This document shows positions 1 through 8,240 of a stretch of 64,000 nucleotides of DNA, piece after piece. The notes under the pieces were generated by a model that was not told the origin of the DNA, ran no database searches, and saw nothing but the letters and a program-made list of their open reading frames with translations. Made by a program: the position numbers and the translations under genes. Each line of letters begins with the position of its first letter. Position 1 is the first letter of the stretch. The stretch comes from Ruegeria spongiae. Its GTDB lineage: Bacteria > Pseudomonadota > Alphaproteobacteria > Rhodobacterales > Rhodobacteraceae. Location: NCBI RefSeq assembly GCF_023502395.1, contig NZ_JAMFMB010000004.1, positions 124,001-188,000 on the forward strand, written 5' to 3'.

Positions 1-2
1 GG

Positions 3-113
3 ATGATCGAAGTGACGACAAATCCTGCCACAAGCCGTGCTTTTCTCAAGGCGCATGAAGAGCGCGCGAAAGCAGTCAAATTGTTTTGGCGGTGGCTGAA
101 AGGTTCCCGCTGA
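3..113 (+). CDS. Small hypothetical protein, possibly 5' truncated
   Basis: An open frame runs from an ATG at 3 to a TGA at 111-113 and encodes 36 residues. The C-terminal half is basic and ends in Lys-Leu-Phe-Trp-Arg-Trp-Leu-Lys, which could form an amphipathic helix. I do not recognise the family. The ribosome binding site would lie outside the window, so the ATG may be internal to a longer gene. Support is limited to codon use like its neighbours and the hairpin that follows at 140-175. Confidence 0.4.
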   Translation: MIEVTTNPATSRAFLKAHEERAKAVKLFWRWLKGSR

Positions 114-139
114 ACGCAGCGCGCGCGTTCTTACGGGAT

Positions 140-175
140 GAAGGCGAGGGCCGGTCCATGTGCCGGCCCTCCTTC
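140..175. terminator. Hairpin between the small ORF and phaB, possibly bidirectional
   Basis: GAGGGCCGG (146-154) pairs perfectly with CCGGCCCTC (163-171) around an 8-nt loop, and flanking GAAGG/CCTTC extends the stem with one bulge. It sits just past the phaB stop codon on the reverse strand and after the small forward ORF. No clear U-tract follows on either side. Confidence 0.55.
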
Positions 176-179
176 GTTA

Positions 180-902
180 TCAGACGAAGAACTGCGCGCC
201 GTTGGCCGAGATGGTCGAGCCGTTGACAAAGCCTGAATCGTCAGAGGCCAGGAACGCGACGCAGCGTGCGATCTCTTCCGGTTCGCCCAGGCGACCTGCG
301 GGAATCTGGCTGATGATCGATTCGCGCACCTTCTCAGGCACTGCCATCACCATTTCGGTCGCGATATAGCCGGGGCAGACCGCGTTGGCCGTGATGCCTG
401 CGCGCGCGCCTTCCTGGGCCAGCGATTTGACGATGCCCAGATCGCCTGCTTTGGTCGCGGCATAGTTCGCCTGAGCGAACTGGCCCTTCTGGCCGTTGAT
501 CGAGCTGATCACGATGACGCGGCCGAATTTGCGCTCGCGCATGCCCGGCCAGACCGGGTGGACGGTGTTGAAGACACCGGTAAGGTTGGTGTCGATCACC
601 TGATGCCACTGTTCCGGTGTCATCTTGTGGAACGGTGCGTCCTTGGTGATGCCCGCATTGGCCACCACGATGTCGATCGGGCCCAGATCGGCCTCGACCT
701 TTTTGATGCCGGCCTTCGATTCGTCGTAATCGGCGACGTTCCATTTGTAGGTGGCGATGCCGGTTTCTGCGGTGAAGGCGGCAGCCGCTTCTTCATTGCC
801 TGCGAAGGTGGCGGCCACATTGCAGCCTTCCGCTTTCAGAGCCTTGGAAATTGCTGCGCCGATGCCGCGTGAGCCACCGGTGACGAGTGCCGTTCGTGCC
901 AT
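180..902 (-). CDS. phaB: Acetoacetyl-CoA reductase (NADPH)
   Basis: This 240-residue short-chain dehydrogenase reduces acetoacetyl-CoA to (R)-3-hydroxybutyryl-CoA, the monomer precursor of polyhydroxybutyrate and also the substrate that leads into the ethylmalonyl-CoA pathway. The cofactor motif TGGSRGIG is at residues 8-15 and NAG at about 82-84. The catalytic triad is Ser134, Tyr147 and Lys151 in YAATK. Length is standard for PhaB. GGAGG lies 8 nt before the ATG. It is 186 bp downstream of phaA in the same direction, with a terminator-like hairpin between them, so it may have its own promoter as well as read-through. Confidence 0.95.
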   Translation of the reverse strand: MARTALVTGGSRGIGAAISKALKAEGCNVAATFAGNEEAAAAFTAETGIATYKWNVADYDESKAGIKKVEADLGPIDIVVANAGITKDAPFHKMTPEQWHQVIDTNLTGVFNTVHPVWPGMRERKFGRVIVISSINGQKGQFAQANYAATKAGDLGIVKSLAQEGARAGITANAVCPGYIATEMVMAVPEKVRESIISQIPAGRLGEPEEIARCVAFLASDDSGFVNGSTISANGAQFFV

Positions 903-1040
903 TGAGGGGTCCTCCAGATTATTCTGACCTTGGTAATGTTGTTACTGCCCTGATCCGGGATGCGCAATTATGTTGCTGCCGTTTTGTTGTCTTTTGATGT
1001 GTCCATTCTGTCGCAGATTTAACACACTGAATTGGTCGCA

Positions 1041-1066
1041 AAGAAAAGGGCGCCCGCAAGCGCCCT
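1041..1066 (-). terminator. Rho-independent terminator after phaA
   Basis: AGGGCGC (1047-1053) pairs with GCGCCCT (1060-1066) around a 6-nt loop. On the reverse strand the stem is followed by TTTTCTTT, a good U-tract. It lies about 22 bp past the phaA stop. Confidence 0.8.
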
Positions 1067-1088
1067 ATCCGGTCCTGTTAACCGCCGC

Positions 1089-2264
1089 TCAATCCCGCTC
1101 GACGCAGAGGGCGACGCCCATGCCGCCACCGATGCACAGCGTGGCGAGGCCTTTCTTGGCGTCACGGCGCTTCATCTCGAAGAGCAGCGTGTTCAGCACG
1201 CGGCAGCCCGACGCACCGATCGGGTGGCCGATGGCGATCGCGCCGCCGTTCACATTCACGATCGACGGGTCCCAGCCCATGTCCTTGTTCACGGCGCAGG
1301 CCTGTGCAGCAAAGGCTTCGTTGGCCTCGACCAGGTCAAGGTCGTCCACCGACCAGCCTGCTTTTTCCAGCGCCTTGCGCGAAGCATAGATCGGACCGAC
1401 ACCCATGATCGACGGGTCCAGACCGGCAGTGGCATAAGACGCGATCCGCGCCAGCGGCTCGATGCCGCGCTTTTCGGCGTTGTCCGCCGACATCAACAGG
1501 GTCGCCGCCGCGCCATCGTTCAGACCGGATGCGTTGGCTGCAGTGACAGAGCCATCCTTGGCGAAGGCGGGGCGCAGTTTGGCCATCGCCTCCATTGTTG
1601 CGCCATGGCGGACGTATTCGTCGCTGTCCATCACGATGTCGCCCTTGCGGGTCTTGATGGTAAAGGCGGCGATCTCGTCGGCGAACTTGCCTGCCTTTTG
1701 GGCGGCTTCGGCCTTGTTCTGGCTGGCGACGGCGAACTCGTCCTGCATGTCGCGGCTGATCTGCCATTTCTCGGCCACGTTCTCGGCGGTCTGGCCCATG
1801 TGATAGCCGTTGAAGGCGTCCCACAACCCGTCGCGGATCATGGTGTCAATATACTTCATGTCGCCCATCTTGTGGCCCGCCCGCAAGGCAGCGGCATGTG
1901 GGCTGAGCGTCATGTTTTCCTGCCCGCCTGCGGCCACGATCTCGGCGTCTCCCAACTGGATGTGCTGCGCACCCAGTGCCACGGCCCGCAGCCCCGACCC
2001 ACAAACCTGATTGATGCCCCAGGCCGCGCTTTCCTGCGGCAGGCCAGCATTGATGTGGGCCTGACGGGCGGGGTTCTGGCCCTGTGCCGCAGTCAGGACC
2101 TGACCCAGAATGGTCTCGCTGACCTCGCCCTTGTCGACGCCGGCGCGTTCGACCACGGCTTCCAGCACAGCCGCGCCAAGATCATGTGCAGGTGTGTTGG
2201 CAAATGAGCCGCCAAAACTGCCGACGCCGGTCCGCGCCGCCGATGCTATTACTACGTTTGTCAT
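1089..2264 (-). CDS. phaA: Acetyl-CoA C-acetyltransferase (beta-ketothiolase)
   Basis: This 391-residue thiolase condenses two acetyl-CoA to acetoacetyl-CoA. The nucleophilic cysteine is Cys88 in QVCGSG. The C-terminal GHPIGASG motif holds His347, and the second active-site cysteine is Cys377 in CIGGGMG. The full length matches biosynthetic thiolases. It precedes phaB on the same strand, the usual phaAB order. A TGC-rich palindrome about 115-127 bp upstream resembles a PhaR repressor site. AGAGGA lies ahead of the ATG. Confidence 0.96.
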   Translation of the reverse strand: MTNVVIASAARTGVGSFGGSFANTPAHDLGAAVLEAVVERAGVDKGEVSETILGQVLTAAQGQNPARQAHINAGLPQESAAWGINQVCGSGLRAVALGAQHIQLGDAEIVAAGGQENMTLSPHAAALRAGHKMGDMKYIDTMIRDGLWDAFNGYHMGQTAENVAEKWQISRDMQDEFAVASQNKAEAAQKAGKFADEIAAFTIKTRKGDIVMDSDEYVRHGATMEAMAKLRPAFAKDGSVTAANASGLNDGAAATLLMSADNAEKRGIEPLARIASYATAGLDPSIMGVGPIYASRKALEKAGWSVDDLDLVEANEAFAAQACAVNKDMGWDPSIVNVNGGAIAIGHPIGASGCRVLNTLLFEMKRRDAKKGLATLCIGGGMGVALCVERD

Positions 2265-2364
2265 GTGGTCAGTCCTCTGCCGTCAGGGTCAGCGGAACGT
2301 GTTTGACGCATTCGGGATCCTGACAAAGGTCCCCAGAGCGCCCAATCATCCCCGCTCTGACACT

Positions 2365-2391
2365 CGCAATAGCGCAACGCTGCAGATGCAG
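2365..2391. promoter_or_regulatory. TGC-rich palindrome upstream of phaA, PhaR-type operator candidate
   Basis: CTGC AGAT GCAG at 2380-2391 fits the CTGC-N3/4-GCAG pattern described for PhaR, the PHB-granule-sensing repressor of Paracoccus and Rhodobacter. The adjacent CGCAACGC (2373-2380) reads GCGTTGCG on the phaA strand, the same core found upstream of ecm and ccr. The PhaR assignment is inference. Confidence 0.45.
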
Positions 2392-2443
2392 CAACCGGTA
2401 GCTTTGCAGCATCGGCACGGATCATCCGACGCGAGAGGCAGGT

Positions 2444-3283
2444 TCAGGCCATGCGGCGTTGGCTGTCCGTCTGCCAGGGCGCTTTGACGCTGGGTGCGCC
2501 GAACAGGTAGCCCTGTAGCGCATCAACGCCCGCCTCGACCAGAAAGCGGGCATCGTCCTCGGTCTCGACCGATTCAGCCACAATAAGCATGTCGAATTCA
2601 CGGGCGAGCGCGATCAGCGACCGGACCACAGATTGATTGCCCACATCGGAAGCGACCTGACGCACGAACTGCCCGTCGATCTTCACCGCATCGAAGAAAA
2701 AGTCGCGGAAATGGCTGAACGACACCGGGTCGGCGCCGTAATCGTCGAGCGCAAAGGCGATCCCCAGGCCCTGCAAGCGGTCCATGAAATCGATCACCAG
2801 TTCAGGCACGGTCATCGCCGACCCCTGATTGATTTCAAGGATCAACCGCTCGCCCAGCGTCTCGTCCTGTTTCAGGAACCGTTCCAGAATACGCATCCAT
2901 CGCCTGTACCCGATCGACCGCGCGGACATGTTGATCGACAGGCGGATCTGCGGTGCTTTCGACAACGTCTTGAGGCCGGTTTCCAGCGCAATACAATCGA
3001 GGTCACGCCCCACTTCGGTGTTTTCGACCGCTGGCATGAACTCGCGCGCGGGAATCACGCGGCCTGTTTCGTCGAGAACCCGAATGAAGCCTTCATAAAA
3101 TGCGATCTGATTGGGTGTGCGGGCCTGCATCACTGGCTGAAAGGCCAGCATGCACTGCTTGTGCCGGACTGCGTCCTTGGCCATTTGCAGCACTGATTTG
3201 TCGCGCCGTTCGACCGCGTTGTTGAGCGGGCTCTCGGCACCTTCTGGAAGATCGTTCTTCCGGCGTTCTCGTTTCAGGATCAT
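2444..3283 (-). CDS. EAL-domain protein, probable cyclic-di-GMP phosphodiesterase
   Basis: A 279-residue protein that is essentially one EAL domain, with no sensor, GGDEF or membrane segment. The signature EAL is changed to EGF at 64-66, but the residues normally needed for c-di-GMP hydrolysis are present: Glu64, Asn118 in NMS, Glu150, Asp180-Asp181 in DDYG, Lys201 in KID, Glu237 in ESVET and Gln257 in QGY. The ELTES segment is degenerate (EINQGS), so activity could be weak or the protein could be a c-di-GMP receptor. It lies upstream of phaA on the same strand, 179 bp away. Confidence 0.85.
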   Translation of the reverse strand: MILKRERRKNDLPEGAESPLNNAVERRDKSVLQMAKDAVRHKQCMLAFQPVMQARTPNQIAFYEGFIRVLDETGRVIPAREFMPAVENTEVGRDLDCIALETGLKTLSKAPQIRLSINMSARSIGYRRWMRILERFLKQDETLGERLILEINQGSAMTVPELVIDFMDRLQGLGIAFALDDYGADPVSFSHFRDFFFDAVKIDGQFVRQVASDVGNQSVVRSLIALAREFDMLIVAESVETEDDARFLVEAGVDALQGYLFGAPSVKAPWQTDSQRRMA

Positions 3284-3395
3284 GATCTGGATTCCTGCGC
3301 GACAAAGGGGCAGGTACAGCTTTGCTCAAAACTGTAAACAGGCGCTTAACGAGCGGATATTCGGAAAATTGGAGCTGTGAACGCGTGACCAGTTG

Positions 3396-3695
3396 TCACC
3401 GCCGCATCTGCTTTTTGATTTGTTTCGAAACCGGAGCCGCATTCCGGTTTGCAGAGCTTGCAGCGCTGAGCTGACCTGCCTGCGGCGGGTGAGCATCCTC
3501 GAATCGCGGTTTCCGGGGGTTCAGAAACTGCGGCAGGCTGACCAGAAGACATCCCAGCGCGCCCATGCCCATCAGACCAAGGCCGACGAGATAGAGCAAC
3601 GGAACACCGGGCAGCATCTGCACAGCGAACGAGGCGAGCAGAATCCCGATACATCCGGCAAACAGAAAAAAGCGCATCGATGTCGTCATGACCAT
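3396..3695 (-). CDS. Small membrane protein of unknown function
   Basis: A protein of about 99 residues with a hydrophobic hairpin: one segment from roughly residue 7 to 23 and a second glycine- and leucine-rich segment from about 27 to 50. A basic, alanine-rich cytoplasmic tail ends in Lys-Lys-Gln-Met-Arg-Arg. The start is uncertain. ATGs lie at 3701, 3695 and 3689, and I chose 3695 because a GGG lies 6 nt upstream. The frame stays open to 3974, but the upstream translation does not look like protein. Family not recognised. Confidence 0.5.
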   Translation of the reverse strand: MVMTTSMRFFLFAGCIGILLASFAVQMLPGVPLLYLVGLGLMGMGALGCLLVSLPQFLNPRKPRFEDAHPPQAGQLSAASSANRNAAPVSKQIKKQMRR

Positions 3696-4004
3696 CGTCA
3701 TCCCAACTCTGGTTGCTGCGGGGCGACATTCACCCGGCAGGATTTTCGCCGCTCTTGAAGTGACGTTTATGTAGAAAGCCACTTGCCGGTATTCAATGGA
3801 AGGAGACTGCAGCGACACCTCATCTATCCCGCAAGTCTTTGGCACAATGTGGAAAGATAATGGGAAACATAAAGGCGTTTCCGGCCATTCGGTGCCACAA
3901 TTAACCGCCCTGTAAGTGAATTTCGCGACGTCGCGCAAGATCGGTTCTGCCTGAACGTTCCGCAGCCGAGACACATCGGTGTTTAAATCACAGGTATTTC
4001 TTGA
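3696..4004. other. Gene-poor stretch between the thioredoxin-like gene and the small membrane protein
   Basis: About 309 bp holding no convincing gene. It presumably carries the promoter of the small membrane protein and the 3' end region of the TlpA-like gene. A 39-codon forward ORF (3796-3915) lacks a ribosome binding site and is not called. I see no RNA gene or repeat. Confidence 0.5.
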
Positions 4005-4568
4005 TTAACTTCCGGGCCCGATCAGTTCGGCGATGATGGCTTTGGCGCTGTCCGAGTTCCAATCGGCGTCGCCGCGCATCCGCGCGATCTCGTTTCCCTC
4101 GGGGTCGAGGATTATCGTGATCGGCAGCCCCAGGACTGCCATATCACGGGCAACCGCCTGTTTGGGGTCCTGATGGCGGGGCAGGTTGTCGATTCCGGCG
4201 TCCTCAAAGAACTTCAGTATCCCGGCAGGCGCATTGCGGCCAGAGGCCAGGGTCAGAACCTCGAAATGCTCACCGCCAAACTCTTCCTGCAGTTCCGAGA
4301 GCATTGGCATCTCTTTGCGGCAGGGCGCGCACCATGTAGCCCAGAAATTCAGCAGCACATATTTGCCCTGATAGTCAGCGAGGGTTGCGCTGCCTGCACC
4401 ATCGGCCAACTCAAAGGCCTGCCCCGAGGTCGCCTTGGGTTCCAGATGAAAGACCAGCTTTTTCATCTGGCCTTCGCGTAGGGCTTCCAGCGCCGCGATA
4501 TCTTCGCCAGCCGCATTTGCACCCGAGGCGAGGGCGGTATAGACGAGCGCAAGCAACAGTTTCTTCAT
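4005..4568 (-). CDS. TlpA-family periplasmic thiol-disulfide oxidoreductase
   Basis: A 187-residue exported thioredoxin-fold protein. Residues 1-19 form a Sec signal peptide ending near Ala-Asn-Ala. The redox motif is WCAPC with Cys80 and Cys83, and [12 protein letters not shown] later holds the conserved cis-proline. Such proteins reduce periplasmic disulfides, for example during cytochrome c maturation; the substrate here is unknown. It diverges from argH across only 26 bp, so the two promoters must overlap or lie inside the neighbouring gene. Confidence 0.9.
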   Translation of the reverse strand: MKKLLLALVYTALASGANAAGEDIAALEALREGQMKKLVFHLEPKATSGQAFELADGAGSATLADYQGKYVLLNFWATWCAPCRKEMPMLSELQEEFGGEHFEVLTLASGRNAPAGILKFFEDAGIDNLPRHQDPKQAVARDMAVLGLPITIILDPEGNEIARMRGDADWNSDSAKAIIAELIGPGS

Positions 4569-4594
4569 ATCCCCTCCGAAGGGTTTTCAGACCA

Positions 4595-5986
4595 ATGACC
4601 GACACGACCTCGAACCAGATGTGGGGCGGCCGCTTTGCCGCCGGACCAGACGCGATCATGGAGGCGATCAATGCCTCGATCGGGTTCGATCAGCGGATGG
4701 CGGCGCAGGACATTGCCGGATCGCGTGCCCATGCGGCGATGTTGGCCGCAACAGGCGTTATTACTGATAGTGATGCGCAGGCCATTCGGGAAGGGCTGCT
4801 CACCGTTTTGTCAGAGATCGAGGCCGGGAATTTCGCGTTTTCCACCGCGCTGGAAGATATTCACATGAATGTCGAGGCGCGGCTGAAAGAGATCATCGGA
4901 GAACCCGCCGGGCGCCTGCACACGGGCCGCTCGCGCAACGATCAGGTGGCGACGGATTTCAAACTCTGGGTGCGCGATCAGTTGGACGCCGCCGAAAGCG
5001 GGCTGCTGGCTCTGATCGGTGCGCTTTTGTCGCAGGCCGAGGCCGGGGCCGACTGGGTGATGCCGGGCTTTACCCACCTGCAGACCGCGCAGCCGGTGAC
5101 ATGGGGACATCACATGATGGCCTATGTCGAGATGTTTGGCCGCGACCTGAGCCGTGTGCGCGACGCGCGCGCGCGGATGAACGAATCGCCTTTGGGCGCG
5201 GCAGCGCTGGCGGGCACCTCGTTTCCGATCGACCGGGACATGACGGCCAAGGCGCTGGGATTTGACCGGCCCGCTGCCAATTCGCTGGATGCGGTCAGCG
5301 ACCGGGATTTCGCGTTGGAGTTCCTGTCGACCGCCTCGATCTGCGCCATGCATCTGTCGCGCTTTGCCGAAGAACTGGTGATCTGGTCCTCGGCCCAGTT
5401 CCGGTTTGTCGCGCTCAGCGACCGGTTCTCGACCGGATCGTCGATCATGCCGCAAAAGAAAAACCCCGATGCCGCTGAACTGATCCGCGCCAAAGTGGGC
5501 CGGATCTACGGGGCCAATACCGCGCTGATGATGGTGATGAAGGGGCTGCCGCTGACCTATTCCAAGGACATGCAGGAAGACAAGGAACAGGTCTTTGACG
5601 CCGCTGACAACTGGATGCTGGCGCTGGCCGCGATGGAAGGCATGGTCCGCGACATGAGTGCCAACCGCGACAGCCTTGCTGCGGCGGCGGGCAGCGGGTT
5701 TTCCACGGCGACCGATCTGGCCGACTGGCTGGTGCGGGTGCTGGGCCTGCCCTTCCGCGATGCCCATCACGTGACCGGCGCGCTGGTGGCCCGTGCCGAA
5801 AGCCGCGGTTGCGATCTGCCCGATTTGACCCTGGCCGAGATGCAGGAGGCCCATGCGGGCATAACGGCCGATGTCTACAGTGTTCTTGGGGTCGAAAATT
5901 CGGTAAACTCGCGGACATCTTATGGTGGAACGGCTCCTGCTCAGGTGCGGGCACAGGTTCAGAGATGGAAGGACATGTTGGGATGA
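4595..5986 (+). CDS. argH: Argininosuccinate lyase
   Basis: This 463-residue member of the fumarase/aspartase superfamily cleaves argininosuccinate to arginine and fumarate, the last step of arginine synthesis. The family signature [12 protein letters not shown] is at about residues 281-292, and HTGRSRND near residue 110 is the conserved substrate-binding stretch. The frame is open further upstream, but the ATG at 4595 gives the standard [14 protein letters not shown] start. The TGA overlaps the next gene's ATG (ATGA), so a small lipoprotein is translationally coupled to argH, an arrangement I associate with this bacterial group. Confidence 0.97.
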   Translation: MTDTTSNQMWGGRFAAGPDAIMEAINASIGFDQRMAAQDIAGSRAHAAMLAATGVITDSDAQAIREGLLTVLSEIEAGNFAFSTALEDIHMNVEARLKEIIGEPAGRLHTGRSRNDQVATDFKLWVRDQLDAAESGLLALIGALLSQAEAGADWVMPGFTHLQTAQPVTWGHHMMAYVEMFGRDLSRVRDARARMNESPLGAAALAGTSFPIDRDMTAKALGFDRPAANSLDAVSDRDFALEFLSTASICAMHLSRFAEELVIWSSAQFRFVALSDRFSTGSSIMPQKKNPDAAELIRAKVGRIYGANTALMMVMKGLPLTYSKDMQEDKEQVFDAADNWMLALAAMEGMVRDMSANRDSLAAAAGSGFSTATDLADWLVRVLGLPFRDAHHVTGALVARAESRGCDLPDLTLAEMQEAHAGITADVYSVLGVENSVNSRTSYGGTAPAQVRAQVQRWKDMLG

Positions 5987-6276
5987 AACCCCTCGCCGCA
6001 CTGGCCGGGCTTGTTCTGCTGGCCGCCTGCGAGTCGACAAGCACTGGCGTCGGCGCCTCGGTTGGGGCCGATGGTGGTGCGGTGGGCGTTGGGGCCAGTT
6101 CCGGTCCGGTGAATGTCGGGGCGGGGACCGGTGGCGTTGGGGCCAGTGTGGATGTCGTCAATACCGGCAATGCGGCGGTGACGGTCGGGACCGGTGGTCC
6201 GGCGGCCTCGGTGCGGGTTGGCAACTCGCCGATCCGGGTGGGTCTTGGACTGGGCGGATTGAGGTTGGGAATATGA
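5983..6276 (+). CDS. Small glycine/valine-rich lipoprotein
   Basis: A 97-residue predicted lipoprotein. The signal sequence [16 protein letters not shown] ends in the lipobox LAAC with Cys16. The mature part is an unusual Gly/Val/Ala/Thr repeat in which variants of VGAG, VGASV and VGTGG recur. This suggests a beta-rich or flexible envelope protein. Its ATG overlaps the argH stop, and its own stop overlaps the next lipoprotein's ATG. No known function. Confidence 0.75.
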   Translation: MKPLAALAGLVLLAACESTSTGVGASVGADGGAVGVGASSGPVNVGAGTGGVGASVDVVNTGNAAVTVGTGGPAASVRVGNSPIRVGLGLGGLRLGI

Positions 6277-6443
6277 AAAAACTCTGCGTACTTGCCTTGC
6301 TGGCGCTCGCTGCCTGCGGTGCCGATGGTGAACCGGTGCAGCCGACGCTGAACGCTTATGGTGGTCTGGGCAGCAGTGGCGGTTATGTCGGCGGCGCGGT
6401 TGGTCTGAACAAGGGGCCGCTGGGCATTTATCTGGGGTTCTGA
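6273..6443 (+). CDS. Very small lipoprotein
   Basis: A 56-residue predicted lipoprotein with signal [15 protein letters not shown] and lipobox cysteine Cys15. The short mature part is rich in glycine and ends in Ile-Tyr-Leu-Gly-Phe, an aromatic ending like that of some outer-membrane-associated proteins. It starts within the previous gene's stop codon (ATGA) and completes an argH-lipoprotein-lipoprotein unit. Function unknown. Confidence 0.75.
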   Translation: MKKLCVLALLALAACGADGEPVQPTLNAYGGLGSSGGYVGGAVGLNKGPLGIYLGF

Positions 6444-6504
6444 ACCGGTTCAGGCTGGTGGACTCCGCGCGATGCGCTAGATGCGCCGGAAACCGGAGAT
6501 CACC

Positions 6505-6825
6505 ATGAGAATTGTCTACCTTGCGCTCGCCATCTGGGGCGCGATCCACCCGATGGTCTATTTCCTGCGCTGGTTCCGCGAGAACGGCTTTGACCTGTCT
6601 GGAATGGTCGAGGCCTGGCACGCCAATGCGGCCAGCTCAGGTCTAGTCTGGGATCTGACCATTGCCGCCATAGCCCTGACCCTCTGGATCATCGCCGAGA
6701 CCGCCGCGCGCCGCCAATGGCGCAACCTGATCGCCATTCCAGCCACCTTCTGCATCGGCGTCAGTTGCGGGTTGCCGCTCTACCTCTTTCTGCGATCCGG
6801 ATCTCAGGACGGTCCGATCAGGTAA
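6505..6825 (+). CDS. DUF2834 family membrane protein
   Basis: A 106-residue protein with three hydrophobic segments: about 2-20, about 45-65 and about 75-97. It has the general pattern of DUF2834 proteins. The start at 6505 is chosen over an in-frame ATG at 6481 because GGAG lies 7 nt upstream. Its 3' end overlaps the convergent cyclase gene by 22 nt. Function unknown. Confidence 0.7.
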   Translation: MRIVYLALAIWGAIHPMVYFLRWFRENGFDLSGMVEAWHANAASSGLVWDLTIAAIALTLWIIAETAARRQWRNLIAIPATFCIGVSCGLPLYLFLRSGSQDGPIR

Positions 6826-8072
6826 TAGGCCTGAATTTCGCCCTTTCCCTTGATCTCAAGAGTCCCGCGTTTTTCGAACCTGTAGAGGTCGGACAATACA
6901 TCATAGGTTTCTTGCGCCACCTGAATGCGACCCGGCGTGCCGTAGCTTTCCAATCGCGACGCCATATTCACGGTGTCGCCCCAGACATCATAGAAAAACT
7001 TGCGGGTCCCGATCACACCTGCAACCGCCGGGCCGGTATGGATGCCGATCCGCACCGTAAGCATTTCACCCATCTCACGGCTGATTTCTTCGGTGATCGC
7101 GAGCATCTCCAACGCCATGTCAGCCACGGCTGAGGCGTGATCCGGGCGGGGTTCGGGCATGCCGCCCGCGATCATATAGGCGTCGCCGATGGTTTTGATC
7201 TTTTCCAGCCCGTGGCGGTCTGCGAGGTCGTCAAACTGCGTGAAGACGCGGTTGAGAAAAGACACCAGCTCTGCCGCCCGCATCTGCGAGGCCCGGGGCG
7301 TGAAATCCACGATATCGGCGAACAGGATCGTCACCTGCAACAGATCATCGGCGATGATCTGGTCCGGCTCCTGTTTCAGCCGTTCGGCGATCGGGGCGGG
7401 CAGAATATTCTCAAGCAGCCGTTCAGAGCGGTCATATTCGTGTTCGATCCGGGCCTTCTGAACCTCGATCACCTCTCTTGCGGCTTCGAGTTGCCGGTAG
7501 CCGGAGAACACCAGAAAATAGATGAAAAACACACCGATCGTCATCGCCAGGCTTTCGCCGGTCGCCAAGGGCTGTTTGAGGGGCGATTGAAACAGCGACC
7601 CCGTCGGATTGCTTGCGTTCTGGTTCACTGCCAGGGAAATCTGCGGCAGGGCAGAATCCAGAAAAGGCAGCGCGAACATCACCAGCAGGCAGGCGGCAAA
7701 CCACGGCCGGGATTTTTTCGGGCCGATGACAACCACCGCGGCGGCGGGCATCACCAGAAACGGCAGAACATCCCCTTCGCGATTTCCGTTGAGCAGCATG
7801 AAGATAAACTGGATGGTCAGAAAGACCGGGGCGAAGACATAGAACACCGTTTCCACTTTGCGCGTGTGGTGCAGCAGCGAAAGGCTGGTGAGGATGGTAA
7901 CCACCACGGCAACATCAAGCACCCGGTAGAGGAGCGACCGGTCCGGTTCCAGGAAAAAGCCCAGAGCCATGCACATGATCACGAGCAGAATGACCGTCGA
8001 CATGGATTTCAGGCGCCGCAAGCGCAGACTATCGTCCGCCGCATGGCCGATGCGGATATAGTCAACAATCAT
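6804..8072 (-). CDS. Class III adenylate/guanylate cyclase with membrane sensor domain
   Basis: A 422-residue protein with about six transmembrane helices between residues 23 and 190, a short helical linker (about 191-240) and a C-terminal cyclase catalytic domain. Metal-binding aspartates are Asp253 in FADIV and Asp297 in GDAYM. Lys291/Lys293 in EKIKTIGDAY are in the purine-selecting region and point to ATP as substrate. It probably makes cAMP in response to a membrane or intracellular signal. The start at 8072 is chosen over 8141 because the N-terminus then begins just before the first helix. It lies between argH and lysA, facing lysA. Confidence 0.88.
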   Translation of the reverse strand: MIVDYIRIGHAADDSLRLRRLKSMSTVILLVIMCMALGFFLEPDRSLLYRVLDVAVVVTILTSLSLLHHTRKVETVFYVFAPVFLTIQFIFMLLNGNREGDVLPFLVMPAAAVVVIGPKKSRPWFAACLLVMFALPFLDSALPQISLAVNQNASNPTGSLFQSPLKQPLATGESLAMTIGVFFIYFLVFSGYRQLEAAREVIEVQKARIEHEYDRSERLLENILPAPIAERLKQEPDQIIADDLLQVTILFADIVDFTPRASQMRAAELVSFLNRVFTQFDDLADRHGLEKIKTIGDAYMIAGGMPEPRPDHASAVADMALEMLAITEEISREMGEMLTVRIGIHTGPAVAGVIGTRKFFYDVWGDTVNMASRLESYGTPGRIQVAQETYDVLSDLYRFEKRGTLEIKGKGEIQAYYLIGPS

Positions 8073-8240
8073 CGTGCGCGCCCCGCCCTCAGGATTTCCC
8101 GTCTCGACCGTTATACGTGATGGGGCGGGTATTCCTATCACGGTAACGGCTTCTCAATCGTGCCATCTGCCCTGAGAGAGGATCCATGCAAGGAACAACC
8201 CCATTGAACCTGAACGGCATTTCAGTCTAAGCGCGAACCC

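Noticed and set aside
3796-3915. A 39-codon forward ORF in the gap before the TlpA-like gene
   Set aside because: No ribosome binding site, atypical codon use and no recognisable pattern.
3702-3974. N-terminal extension of the small membrane protein gene
   Set aside because: The frame is open but the translation is not protein-like and no ribosome binding site supports the far upstream ATG.
4811-6040. A 409-codon reverse frame opposite argH
   Set aside because: It is antisense to argH, low in typical protein composition and without a ribosome binding site.
8186-8230. A 14-codon ORF ahead of lysA
   Set aside because: Too short, and nothing suggests attenuation by lysine codons or a leader structure.
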